Part shown: positions 38,125 through 48,005 of the stretch, piece after piece
Numbering within the stretch: the first letter of the stretch is position 1
Layout of the letters: the number at the start of each line of letters is the position of its first letter
From: Trichormus_B sp936914905
GTDB lineage: Bacteria; Cyanobacteriota; Cyanobacteriia; Cyanobacteriales; Nostocaceae
Length of the DNA stretch: 64,000 bases
Reading direction: 5' to 3' (one strand)
NCBI RefSeq assembly: GCF_039871975.1
Contig: NZ_JBDPLL010000001.1
Made by a program: the position numbers and the translations under genes
The notes under the pieces: model-generated
What the model was told of the DNA's origin: nothing
Databases searched by the model: none
What the model saw: the letters and a program-made list of their open reading frames with translations, nothing else

Positions 38125-39462
38125 GTGGGAAAGAAAATACAACTTATAGATAGAGTCCGACTGGGTTTAGCTGTATCCATTGCTCAAAGCGTCACATTTT
38201 TAGTACATTCTCTGCGTCTTGGTGCTGCTAGTGTATTACCAGGTTCTATTGCACGACGCATTGAACCCAGGCTTTTGGAGTTATTGAGTCAGCAGGTTAA
38301 AAACGGGGTAATTTTGATTGCGGGAACGAATGGGAAAACCACCACAGCCCTGTTATTATGCACTATTTTAGAACACAAAGGTTACAAAATTGCCCATAAT
38401 TCTACTGGTGCAAATCTGGAAAATGGTTTAGTAACGGCTTTGATAGAGAACACTGGTTTATTAGGTTTTTTAGATGTAGATTACGCAATTTTGGAAGTTG
38501 ATGAAAATATTGTTCCCAAGGTTTTAAAACCTCTGGAACCAAAGGTTTTTCTTTGTTTAAATTTGTTCCGTGACCAACTCGATAGATATGGGGAAGTTGA
38601 TACTATTAGCAAACTATGGACAAAGGTTATTTCTACTTTACCAGCAGATACGGTAGTTATTCTTAATGCTGATGATCCGACTTTGTCATATTTGGGTCAA
38701 CAGTTAAATCAAAAGGTATTATTTTTTGGTTTAAATGAACCAGAATATTATTTAGAAGCGATTCCTCATGCTGTTGATTCTATATATTGTCCGAGATGTG
38801 GAGATTCTCTAGATTATCAAGGTGTTTATCTTTCTCATTTAGGAGATTTCACTTGTCCTAGTTGCGGTTTTAGTAAGAGTAGACCAAGTTTAGAAAGTGG
38901 CAAATGGTCACAAATCCTGGTGGGTTTGTACAATAAATATAATACCTTAGCCGCAGCTACCGCAGCAAAAGAGTTGGGAGTTGATGAAGGGACTATTAGG
39001 GAAACTATTAATAATTTCCAAGCTGCCTTTGGTCGTGCGGAAGATTTGGTGATTGATGGTAAACGGGTGAGGATTTTGTTATCTAAAAATCCTGTGGGAA
39101 CAAATGAAACTATTCGCGTAGTTACTCAAAGTAATGATACAACTACTTTGGTGGTGTTGAACGATCGCACTCCTGATGGTACTGATGTATCTTGGATTTG
39201 GGATGTAGATACTGAGAAGTTGGTTGAACGTGGTGGGACGTTGGTTGTAAGTGGCGATCGCGTATATGATATGGCCTTAAGGTTGCGTTATAGCGAGAAC
39301 TCTGTTGAGAGTAAGATTAACTTGATTGTAGACGAAGATTTGCGACGTGCGCTTGCCACAGCTTTAGAACATACACCAGCAAATGAAACTCTGCACATTC
39401 TTCCTACTTACTCTGCCATGTTGGAAGTACGGGAAGTATTGACAGGGAGGAAAATTCTTTAA
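38125..39462 (+). CDS. murT: MurT-type Mur ligase (lipid II isoglutaminyl synthase subunit)
   Basis: 445 aa. A Mur-ligase ATPase with P-loop GTNGKTTT at 67-74, an inserted zinc ribbon with CPRC (222-225) and CPSC (244-247), and a C-terminal DUF1727 domain (about 315-435). That architecture identifies MurT, which with the glutaminase GatD amidates the D-glutamate of lipid II. The start is GTG 38125. No gatD follows within the window, although the two are often paired; the next gene is a DsbA pseudogene. Either gatD lies elsewhere or it has been lost. Confidence 0.88.
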   Translation: MGKKIQLIDRVRLGLAVSIAQSVTFLVHSLRLGAASVLPGSIARRIEPRLLELLSQQVKNGVILIAGTNGKTTTALLLCTILEHKGYKIAHNSTGANLENGLVTALIENTGLLGFLDVDYAILEVDENIVPKVLKPLEPKVFLCLNLFRDQLDRYGEVDTISKLWTKVISTLPADTVVILNADDPTLSYLGQQLNQKVLFFGLNEPEYYLEAIPHAVDSIYCPRCGDSLDYQGVYLSHLGDFTCPSCGFSKSRPSLESGKWSQILVGLYNKYNTLAAATAAKELGVDEGTIRETINNFQAAFGRAEDLVIDGKRVRILLSKNPVGTNETIRVVTQSNDTTTLVVLNDRTPDGTDVSWIWDVDTEKLVERGGTLVVSGDRVYDMALRLRYSENSVESKINLIVDEDLRRALATALEHTPANETLHILPTYSAMLEVREVLTGRKIL

Positions 39463-39756
39463 CGATTAGTTCTATTTTGCAATTCTGGGGGAAGTAAAGA
39501 CTACCCCAGTAATCCCGAATGGTAAGACCAAAGCGGACTACCCCGTGACCCCCAACCTGGTAATACCCAAACCAGAGATGATACCCAAGGAAATCTAGAA
39601 GACGACCGGAAGACAGCTTTACCTCTGTAGCTTAAGCATCTCAAACTTGAAATTTAGCAAGGTTTTTCTTTCCCTTTCCCCTTGAACCGAACACGATATC
39701 AACAGGACTCAATATGATTTAGAATTGCTATAGCAACTTAAATTCAGTATTTTCTC
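39463..39756. other. intergenic region after murT
   Basis: Contains a short Pro/Asp/Thr-rich readable stretch (39500-39630, ccccgtgacccccaacctgg) but no open frame. No GatD-like amidotransferase sequence could be made out. Confidence 0.5.
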
Positions 39757-40512
39757 ATGTTCACAATTTTTCAAAACTTACGTATTTAGGCAATCTTCAC
39801 TTTACTGTGTTTAAGTCTTAGCTGGTCACTGCCAGCACAAGCTCCTCAAAAAATTGACCCAAAACTAGAACAGCAAGTATTACAAATTATTAGCAAAAAT
39901 CCACAAGTAATTATCGACACTATTCAAGCTTATGAAGAAGAACAACAACAGAAATTACAGAAACTAAAACAGAAATTTTTACAGGATTTAAAAACTAATC
40001 CCAAAGCTGTAATTGGTGATTCTCCCACTATTGGTTAAACTCAATTACAAACAGTATTAAGCTAATTCTCTGATCTTGAATGTCCCTATTGTGCCTAAGC
40101 ACATACAACTCACAAAAACTTATTAGCAAAATATCCCAATCAATTTACCTTAGTATACAAAAATTTTCCATTAATTCAAATTTATGACCAAGCATTACCA
40201 GCAGCAAAAGCCTCTTGGGCAGCATATCAACAAGGTAAATTTTGGCCATATAATGATGCTTTATTTACGGTTCAATAACAATTGGGAGAAACCTTATATT
40301 TAGATATTGCTAAAAACTTGAATTTGGATTTAGCAAAATTTAAACGTGATGTGGACTTAGCTAAATAAAGCAATTCAAAAAGACCTGCAACTCGTATATG
40401 AATTGGGTCTTTCTGACATACCTTCTTTTATCATTAAATAGCAATAATTTCTCCACTCCAGTTCAGCTTTCAGAAGTTGAAACCGTCCTAAATCAGTTAT
40501 CAGTTGTCAGTA
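39757..40512 (+). pseudogene. DsbA-family thiol oxidoreductase, pseudogene
   Basis: Periplasmic thioredoxin-fold protein. A single frame from ATG 39757 reads signal-like AIFTLLCLSLSWSLPAQA, an α-helical linker YEEEQQQKLQKLKQKFLQDL, the active site FSDLECPYCA, and TLVYKNFPLIQIYDQALPAA with the cis-Pro region. Stops interrupt it after NLRI, SPTIG, TVLS, PYCA and FTVQ, with further stops after DLAK and SFIIK in the shifted 3' part. The frame then shifts to STPVQLSEVETVLNQL. There is almost no length change, so inactivation was largely by point mutation. Confidence 0.8.
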
Positions 40513-40730
40513 GGACTTACGGAAGTGTCACAATTAAGCCTCTTGTAGGGTGCATCAGTCCTGATCAGTTACCAGTTCTTATTTGTCAGTTAATTGATAA
40601 CTAAATTTAATTATTTTTTATCTTTTCTCGGACTTTTTCTGCGAGATTCTTGAACGGGTCACATAAACTTCAGAATTCTTTACCTTACACTATCAATCAA
40701 ATTCTGAATATTGAGTTTCTGCCATAATAT

Positions 40731-41882
40731 TTAAACTTTAAGTGCAATTTTTCCATACACAGAAAGCGCCTGGGCAATACATTGATCCATATTGTAATAT
40801 TTATAAGTTGCCAGTCTGCCAACAAAATATACTCCTAGCATTGCATCTGCCAGCGCCTTATATTGCTTGTAAATCTCATTATTATCAGAACGTGGTACTG
40901 GGTAGTAAGGATCTCCCTCAGCTTTAGGAAACTCGTAAACAATGCTAGTTTTAGTATGTTCCTGTCCAGTCAAGTATTTAAACTCTGTTACACGGGTATA
41001 TAAATGTTCGTTAGGATAATTGATAACAGGTGCTGATTGAAATACGGGAGTATCATGAGTCTCGTGCTGGAAATCAAGGGAGCGATAGGGTAAGATGCCA
41101 TAACGATAATTAAAAAACTCATCAATTGGACCTGTATAAACCATCTCTCGATAAGGTATAGCCCGCAGGATTTCCCGGTAATCTGTATTCAGCATCACCT
41201 TAATATTAGGGTGCGCTAACATCTTCTCGAACATCCGGGTAAAACCATGCAGCGGTATAGCCTGATAAGTATCCGTAAAATACCTATTGTCGCGGTTGGT
41301 GCGAGTAGGAACACGGGCAATTACTGATTTATCCAACTCGGACGGGTCGAGTCCCCATTGTTTGCGAGTGTACCCCCGGAAAAATTTTTCATACAAATCT
41401 CGACCAACTTTACTAACTACCACATCTTCAGAAGTACGGATATATTCTTTTGGTTCTGCAAGGGATTTGAAAAACTCCTCTACCTCAAATGAATTGAGAT
41501 TCATTCCATAGAGTTTGTTAATTGTGTCCAGGTTGATGGGTATGGGAAGCAATTGACCGTCTACACTGGTTAACACACGATGTTCATAAGTCCGCCATTG
41601 AGTAAAGCGCGAAAGGTATTCAAAAACTTCGTGGGAGTTGGTGTGAAAGATATGAGGACCATATTTGTGAATAAGTATGCCATGTTCATTGTAATGATCG
41701 TAGGCATTGCCACCAATATGATTACGCCTGTCTACTATCAACACTTTTTTTTCAGAACAACTAGCTAAACGCTCAGCAATAACGCTGCCAGAAAATCCGG
41801 CACCAACTATTAAATAATCAAATACAAAATCTCTCTCTAAGGTGTCTGGAGTAACGTTAGTAGAACTGTCATTAGTTCCCAT
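40731..41882 (-). CDS. glf: UDP-galactopyranose mutase
   Basis: 383-aa FAD enzyme interconverting UDP-galactopyranose and UDP-galactofuranose. The dinucleotide motif is VGAGFSGSVIAERLA near residue 27. GNAYDHYNEHGILIHKYGPH, EKFFRGYTRKQWG and RVPTRTNRDNRYFTDTYQAI are UGM-specific substrate and flavin contacts. The C-terminal VYFVGRLATYKYYNMDQCIA is intact. It is last in the same-strand order double GT2 - GlfT2-like - glf (124-bp gap), which gives a donor plus its transferases. The product is UDP-Galf for a surface glycan. Confidence 0.95.
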   Translation of the reverse strand: MGTNDSSTNVTPDTLERDFVFDYLIVGAGFSGSVIAERLASCSEKKVLIVDRRNHIGGNAYDHYNEHGILIHKYGPHIFHTNSHEVFEYLSRFTQWRTYEHRVLTSVDGQLLPIPINLDTINKLYGMNLNSFEVEEFFKSLAEPKEYIRTSEDVVVSKVGRDLYEKFFRGYTRKQWGLDPSELDKSVIARVPTRTNRDNRYFTDTYQAIPLHGFTRMFEKMLAHPNIKVMLNTDYREILRAIPYREMVYTGPIDEFFNYRYGILPYRSLDFQHETHDTPVFQSAPVINYPNEHLYTRVTEFKYLTGQEHTKTSIVYEFPKAEGDPYYPVPRSDNNEIYKQYKALADAMLGVYFVGRLATYKYYNMDQCIAQALSVYGKIALKV

Positions 41883-42007
41883 TTTTTATTCTCAATAGTT
41901 ATTTTTAAGTTTCTGAATTTTAGATAATAGCAAAATGAACCACGAAGAAAAGAGATTTTCAAAGAGTTCTTCCGTAAATTCTAAATTCGTAACGTAAGAG
42001 TTTATCT

Positions 42008-43873
42008 TTAAATCGGTTTAGAGTATTTATGAGTTTCTAAATAGCTTTCCCAAAACTCTCTATTAGTCAGTTCAGGTAATGTTTCTCTATAATCTTGTTT
42101 TAATTTAGAGAACTTTAAGTATATTTCTACCGATAAAGCTAATGTTTTCATCAAAATTTTAAAGAATTCTTCTCTAGAAAAGCTAACGACAAATCCTTCT
42201 TGATTGATTAAGTTATAATACAAAGCTTTTCTCGCTCTAAATACATTTGTAGGTCTATATTCCTGCATAGGAACTACTTTGTATCCCTGTCCAGTTAATT
42301 TAATATCCTGATAGAAAAATCGAGAAGGTAACAAATGTCCATTTAGAGTAATAAATCTCAGCCAGCGATGCATTGTGTTTTCTATTTTGTTTACGCTTTC
42401 TTCATACTTGACATACATAAAAGGTAATTCAGTATTTTTAACAGGTTTTTCTCCCATCCTTCTAATTTCTATGTTCTCATCTTCGGGATCAATTTCTATT
42501 AAATGTCTGGGACCCTTCAAGAAATCAGCAGCAGCTTTAAGAATAATATTTGCACTTTGGTATTTATAGCAAAATGCTTCTCGAAGGGTAAATTTAATAA
42601 TTCGTTTGATTGCATCTAGTTTACTAAAGTCATCAGATGCAATGATATTTAAAATTAACTCGTTCTTTTTTAAGTAATAGTTCATCATGGGTGAGTATTT
42701 ATTTTCTAATGCTTCATGCCAAACACACACACCATTCAAGGTAATAATTTTATGATTTAACCTAATTGGAAACTCCATATCATCCATTTTGATAAAAAAT
42801 GGATAAGGTAATTTGGAATCATCTATACTTTTTATGGGAAAACAAAATAACCACCAACCATTGTAACTAAGGTGTTCTTCTATTTCATTTAATAAAATAT
42901 TTTCTACAGTTCTCAAGTCTAAATCTGGTTTTAGTCTAATTACTTCTTTATTCCAAACTGCTCCATTTTCATATTGAATATATTTTGTATCTAGCCGTAA
43001 CATACTACCACCAAGACATAAATTCTGATCATGAGCGACAGTTTGAAAATTATAAATACGCTCGAATACTTCAGGACTAATAACTACATCATCATCCATA
43101 AAGACAATATGTGAAAAATCAGACTTCCGCTTTATAACTTCTATAATGCCTCTGCAATATCCACCACTACCACCTGCATTTTTATTAGGTATGACGTGGA
43201 TCTTACTATTATAAAAATCTTTGATTGTTCTACCATTATCAATGATAAATAGTTCAAAGTTATTTCCTATGTCTGGTTGAGAAAGTAAATGTTTCTCTAA
43301 CAAAGACACATTTATATTTACATAAGATTCTCTGTTGTATGTACAGATGACAATAGCTATTTTCTGATTTGATTTACAAAAATTACTAATGTTTGCATAA
43401 AAATATCCACCAGCGAAAATACAATCATCTTCCAAGGCTTCAATTTCTAAATACAATAATCCTTTATATGGTTGTATCCCTATATTCTTAAATACACTTA
43501 CTTCTGTAAGTTCGGTGTTAGTTATTGTTTTTTGATGTACTAATCCCTTGATTTGTGAAGAATAATTAATATTCAGAAGATTAATCTTAAATTTGCCTTT
43601 TACATTCAGGTTAATATTGATAGAATCTATATTTGTATGTTCTTGCCATTTTTGAATTGAGAAAGAATTGAAATAAGTATCAAAGCTGATAATTTCAGAT
43701 TTATTAATTTCAATAATACTTTTTTCATAATTCATGGAAAATTTAGGGTTAAATCGAAAATACAGTTCTTCTACAGTGCATATATCTAAATTCGGCAAAA
43801 TCATATTTTGCAATTTAACAGTCGTTGGTACATTTTGATGGGTGGGTTGTGAATTTAGCAAAGCTTCTGACAT
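42008..43873 (-). CDS. GlfT2-like galactofuranosyltransferase
   Basis: 621-aa GT2-fold protein. An N-terminal β-rich domain (1-165) precedes the GT-A domain (IAIVICTYNRESYVNINVSL at about 172-191). NAGGSGGYCRG is at 232-242, the metal motif MDDDV at 259-263 (D260-D262), FFIKMDDMEF with D364/D365 and E367, and VWHEAL with H386. Spacing and residues match mycobacterial GlfT2, the galactan polymerase. The C-terminal ~200 residues follow the same family. No membrane span. It is separated from glf by 124 bp. Function as a Galf transferase is inferred from family plus the glf neighbour. Confidence 0.85.
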   Translation of the reverse strand: MSEALLNSQPTHQNVPTTVKLQNMILPNLDICTVEELYFRFNPKFSMNYEKSIIEINKSEIISFDTYFNSFSIQKWQEHTNIDSININLNVKGKFKINLLNINYSSQIKGLVHQKTITNTELTEVSVFKNIGIQPYKGLLYLEIEALEDDCIFAGGYFYANISNFCKSNQKIAIVICTYNRESYVNINVSLLEKHLLSQPDIGNNFELFIIDNGRTIKDFYNSKIHVIPNKNAGGSGGYCRGIIEVIKRKSDFSHIVFMDDDVVISPEVFERIYNFQTVAHDQNLCLGGSMLRLDTKYIQYENGAVWNKEVIRLKPDLDLRTVENILLNEIEEHLSYNGWWLFCFPIKSIDDSKLPYPFFIKMDDMEFPIRLNHKIITLNGVCVWHEALENKYSPMMNYYLKKNELILNIIASDDFSKLDAIKRIIKFTLREAFCYKYQSANIILKAAADFLKGPRHLIEIDPEDENIEIRRMGEKPVKNTELPFMYVKYEESVNKIENTMHRWLRFITLNGHLLPSRFFYQDIKLTGQGYKVVPMQEYRPTNVFRARKALYYNLINQEGFVVSFSREEFFKILMKTLALSVEIYLKFSKLKQDYRETLPELTNREFWESYLETHKYSKPI

Positions 43874-43933
43874 TTAAAATCCTTCCTTGTAATAATAAAT
43901 TGAAATTGCAATTAGAATTAGTATAGAATGGTG

Positions 43934-46198
43934 TTAATTAACTTGATGCAGATCCATACCGGTTTTCCAACCAATCCGAATTCCTTCAATAGTTTGTTTA
44001 AAATACTTTATTAAAACTGAATTAGGAATATGATGGGTGAATTTAAGACGGATAATTCTCAACCAACAACGATAGGTAATCAGCAAAAATAAACGGGTAA
44101 CGAATATAGGAAATAAACCTCTTGTTAATCCATGCTTGATAGCAAAGTAAGTTGTATTTTTTGCTAAGGAATACCAACAGGTAAGATGTTTTTGATCAAT
44201 CCGATTGTGGCTAGGTTGGGGATAATGATCTATTACTACATCAGCATAGTGAACTTCATATCCTGCTTGAATTAAACGTAAACAAACATCTGTTTCATCG
44301 AGAAAGTAATCAAAAAATTCATCATAGCCATTAATCTTTTCCAAAATGTCTTTGCGAAAAGAACAATTAGTTCCCATTAACCCGTTAAACCATAAGCCAT
44401 TTGCTTGGTTATAGTTGGTAGCATCAGCAGAACGAATAGCAATAGTTTCGCTGAAAAGATTGGTGATTCCGCGGTGGAATTGTAGGGGATAACCAGGACG
44501 AGTTAAATCACGCACTGTACCTCCAACTGCTGCACATTTTTCATCATGTACGGCGTAAATATCTAGCAATTTATCAATCCATTCAGACGGTGGGATAGCA
44601 TCATCATCAAAAAATGCCACAATTGAACCTGTTGCTAATTTAATGCCCATATTTCGGGAATAACTAATGTTTCTTGGTCTAACTTGTAGAAAATTTATCT
44701 TCAAATCATTCTTGCTGGATACTTGATTAACTATTTCAATTGTTTGATTTGTTGATGAAGCATCAATCACAATAACTTCAAAATTTTGATAGCGAATTAG
44801 TTCTAGTGATTGCAAAGCCTTTTCTAAACAATTAGGGCGATTACTTGTACAAATTATGATTGAAACTAGAGGAGATAAGGGAGTAGGCATGATTTCTGGC
44901 ATTGACGATAACTTCAGCTTGCGAATTTGCCAGTATATCTGCCACATTTGGTTGGTAGTCTTGATAACTGCCTTTGTCAACACTAACGGATTAATGACAA
45001 CAGGTACATAACCATTACCTGTAAAGTAGTAAACCCATTTTGCGAGATTGAGAACGTCAAGAGTCGGATGTTGATAAGTAATAATGGCAATATCAATTGG
45101 TTTCCAAAACCAAGCAATTATCCATAACCAAATACGACTGAATTTATTAGGTGAAGGCCAGAAGGTAACTTTCTTATCAACTTCTATCTTTTTGAGGTTC
45201 TGACTTTGAAACTCGTCTTGATAGATAGTAGATTGCACAAAAACTTTAGCTGGTTCATGAATGATCTCTTCTAAAGTAGACTCAGTATAATTAATTTTTC
45301 TAAGCATCTTTCCGTGAACACCATTGATAAAGTCTTGAAAACCTGCAATAGAAATTTCAGCTAGAAAGTATCTTCCTGTAGCAGCGTAATAAACTAGTCG
45401 GGGAAAACTCACAACTACTCTTTTTAATAAAAGTTCTGGTCGATGTTTTTGCCAACAGTAACAAAGATTACGCTCATCATAATAATTCATCCAAGGTCTG
45501 GATTTAAAATCAGGAGAATCGTGCCAAACTATTGAATGTGGATTTACAGCAATAACCCATCCAGCTTGTTTGATTCGTAAACACCATTCCACATCATCAA
45601 AGTGTAAAAAGTAATCTTCAAATACTCCCATGTGTTGTACAATTTTACACCGGATTAATAGTGATGCTGCTGCACAGATATCTACATTAACGTAGGGTTT
45701 ACCTTGAAGAATCTCTTCTGTGGATATGTTTACTTGATTGCCAAAGTTGATTTCTAAGTGGGCTTTTTTATTGTTAATAAAGCTACCAATTTCCTGAATT
45801 GCATTGGGTTTCTGTAGCTTACGAATTTGTGAACCTACTACGCCAACTTCTTCATAATTCTGTAATGTATTAATTAATGCTACTAGTGCTAGAGAATCTA
45901 GACGAACATCATCATCAAGTAGCCAAATATAATTATAGTCAAGTTTACTAACAAACTGTAGTCCGCAGGAAAATCCTCCAGAACCACCTAAATTACTACC
46001 AGTTTGTAAAACCTTAACTTGATCAGAACAATATTCTTCTAGGTAAGATTGAGTACCATCTGTTGATGCATTATCTACAACATAGATATCAAGATTAATA
46101 TTTGGTAATTCTAGTTCATTAAGGTCTTTTAGAAGCAAACAAACCTGTTTTATTTTATTCCATGTAACTATAATAATAGCAATCTTGGTAATTTCCAT
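43934..46198 (-). CDS. double-domain GT2 glycosyltransferase
   Basis: 754 aa with two GT2 domains. The first (about 1-290) has VTWNKIKQVCLLL, NLGGSGGFSCG (69-79), LLDDDVRL (94-99) and FDDVEWCLRIKQAGW. This rhamnosyl/GlfT1-like pattern could prime a galactan. The second (about 440-754) has VSIIICTSNRPNCLEKAL, FFDDDAIPPSEW (about 530) and DETDVCLRLIQAG. A ~150-residue linker contains a hydrophobic patch (IWLWIIAWFWK). It precedes the GlfT2-like gene by 60 bp on the same strand and is probably first in the operon. The sugar specificity of either domain is unknown. Confidence 0.85.
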   Translation of the reverse strand: MEITKIAIIIVTWNKIKQVCLLLKDLNELELPNINLDIYVVDNASTDGTQSYLEEYCSDQVKVLQTGSNLGGSGGFSCGLQFVSKLDYNYIWLLDDDVRLDSLALVALINTLQNYEEVGVVGSQIRKLQKPNAIQEIGSFINNKKAHLEINFGNQVNISTEEILQGKPYVNVDICAAASLLIRCKIVQHMGVFEDYFLHFDDVEWCLRIKQAGWVIAVNPHSIVWHDSPDFKSRPWMNYYDERNLCYCWQKHRPELLLKRVVVSFPRLVYYAATGRYFLAEISIAGFQDFINGVHGKMLRKINYTESTLEEIIHEPAKVFVQSTIYQDEFQSQNLKKIEVDKKVTFWPSPNKFSRIWLWIIAWFWKPIDIAIITYQHPTLDVLNLAKWVYYFTGNGYVPVVINPLVLTKAVIKTTNQMWQIYWQIRKLKLSSMPEIMPTPLSPLVSIIICTSNRPNCLEKALQSLELIRYQNFEVIVIDASSTNQTIEIVNQVSSKNDLKINFLQVRPRNISYSRNMGIKLATGSIVAFFDDDAIPPSEWIDKLLDIYAVHDEKCAAVGGTVRDLTRPGYPLQFHRGITNLFSETIAIRSADATNYNQANGLWFNGLMGTNCSFRKDILEKINGYDEFFDYFLDETDVCLRLIQAGYEVHYADVVIDHYPQPSHNRIDQKHLTCWYSLAKNTTYFAIKHGLTRGLFPIFVTRLFLLITYRCWLRIIRLKFTHHIPNSVLIKYFKQTIEGIRIGWKTGMDLHQVN

Positions 46199-46293
46199 TT
46201 AATTGATTAATAGATTTGCTTATTGCTTATGTTTAGTTTGTATTAACAGTTTATAACTAAATATTTTTATTTCGTCAATACCAATTTGACACC

Positions 46294-47788
46294 TAAGGAT
46301 TCAGGTCGAAGCTAGAGGGATTAAAGAAGATGTTTGCGCAGAGTTAACCATCGCCTTGATAGGTTGGTCAAAAAACTCAATTAGAGAAAGTGCTTGAGGG
46401 CTACAAGTTGGTATAACCGTCAATAAATTGGTAGTATCTTGCAATCGCTCCATAGAAACAGAACCACCACAGACTTTTCCTTTTGTCAGTGGTAAAGGTA
46501 ACCTTAGTTCAGCTCAATAATTATCAAGGTCTTTGGGTAAGGAAGGTAAAAGTTTGCCAGGTTTCTCTCCGGCTTTATCAATGAATGAATGGAAGATTCA
46601 ACTTTTGGTTGAAACTAGAATGCCCAAGTCAAGAACTCATCAAGGTTTTGGGTTTGTTGGAATAAAGCGTAGTTTTTAAAACCTTCATCTATCAGGTCGA
46701 TGAATTGTGTGCCAATTGCTTGGTGATTTAAGCCAGGAATCTTGATTACTGTCTTAAAGTGACGGAGTAGATCTGCCTGACATTTGTGTTGAGCTTTGAG
46801 CGGATCACCATTATAGGCAGTAAAGTCATCACAACTGAGTACACCACACTAAAACCCACAATGGATTCTAATTCGGCAGGAGAACGAGTATCAGGACCAT
46901 GAAATCAAGGGAAGTCAGTATTGGCAAAAATCCATAACCATTCTTTCACCCCTTTGACTACCCAGGGTGTTTCATCCGCAAGGATATTAGGCTGGGTTTG
47001 TTTTATCCACTGTTTGAGGCTATCAATACTTTGAGCCACTGCACCATCTATTCCTTCATTCCTAGCTACTAATGTTCCCACTCCAATTTCTATTTGACCC
47101 AGTTCCCACAACAGTTCTTGTTGTTTTTCATAGGGTAAATGCCCGTAGTTATTGAGCCATCCCAAAAAGGCTTGTAGTCTGATTCCTATATCTTGTCCCG
47201 GTACTATCTCTGGTGACCAGTCTACCGTTTGTGTTTCCCCACACACATTGCAAATGCACGTGTATCTTTGATATTCTACTATTTCTATTGGCCTATCCAC
47301 CAACTCCCCTACTTGTTGTATTTCCATTTTTATTGGTTAGCCAAACAATTCCCCCTGACCACACCATCCACACACTTGCGGTCCTAGTATCTCAAATCTA
47401 TCTACTCCACCAAACTCCTTTCTTGTTTTTCCCCTATGGCCTGCTTATCCTCCTGGCTTCTATTTTGGTGTCTGGTTCTCTTCTGGTTTCTCTTGTTGTT
47501 TGTTCTCAGTTTTTTGAGGATGTCTCCCAACGGTGCTTTCCATAATCTGATGCTGTCTAAATCTCTACTGACTTTGAGTTTCTCTATTTCTTTTTCCAGT
47601 TCTACTACTCTATTTGTTAGCTTCTCTATAGTTTTCCCCTCCTCAATAATTATTTCTACCACTTGCTCTGTTACCTACTGCTTCAATATCTCTGTGTCTA
47701 GTTTTCGTGGCAGGTTATTTTTCATAACTGCTTGCTATATTCTGCCTCACCTATCACACTTGTCAATACCCCACCACCTCAATCCTTA
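46294..47788 (-). mobile_element. IS66-family element, copy 2 (longest, still defective)
   Basis: Ends taaggattcaggtcg (46294) and inverse taaggattgaggtgg (47788). Contains a central transposase frame 46905-47327 (MEIQQVGELVDRPIEIVEYQ, CNVCGETQTVDWSPE zinc-finger-like, LADETPWVVKGVKEWLW), an N-terminal piece 47402-47662 (KTIEKLTNRVVELEKEIEKL coiled coil) and the decayed C-terminus 46300-46900. Frame breaks at about 46900 and 47330-47400. It lies 95 bp upstream of the glycan operon start, so it may affect that promoter. Confidence 0.8.
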
Positions 47789-48005
47789 CCATACCAGGAA
47801 AGTTGATTTGAAAGTTTATTTGAGTACGTATTTTTATTTACATTACCTCTAAAGAAGACCGTGATTATTGCAACTAATAAAAGGTGATACTGATCGAATA
47901 TTTACTAGGTTATATTGTTGAATTTTTCTGTCTATAGAGTAGTTTTTTGTACTCAAAAAATTTTACTCATGTAAAAATCATCATCTACTTATAGGTGAGG
48001 ATTTA
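47789..48005. other. spacer between IS66 copy 2 and ISAs1 copy A
   Basis: About 220 bp of AT-rich sequence, no gene seen. Confidence 0.5.
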
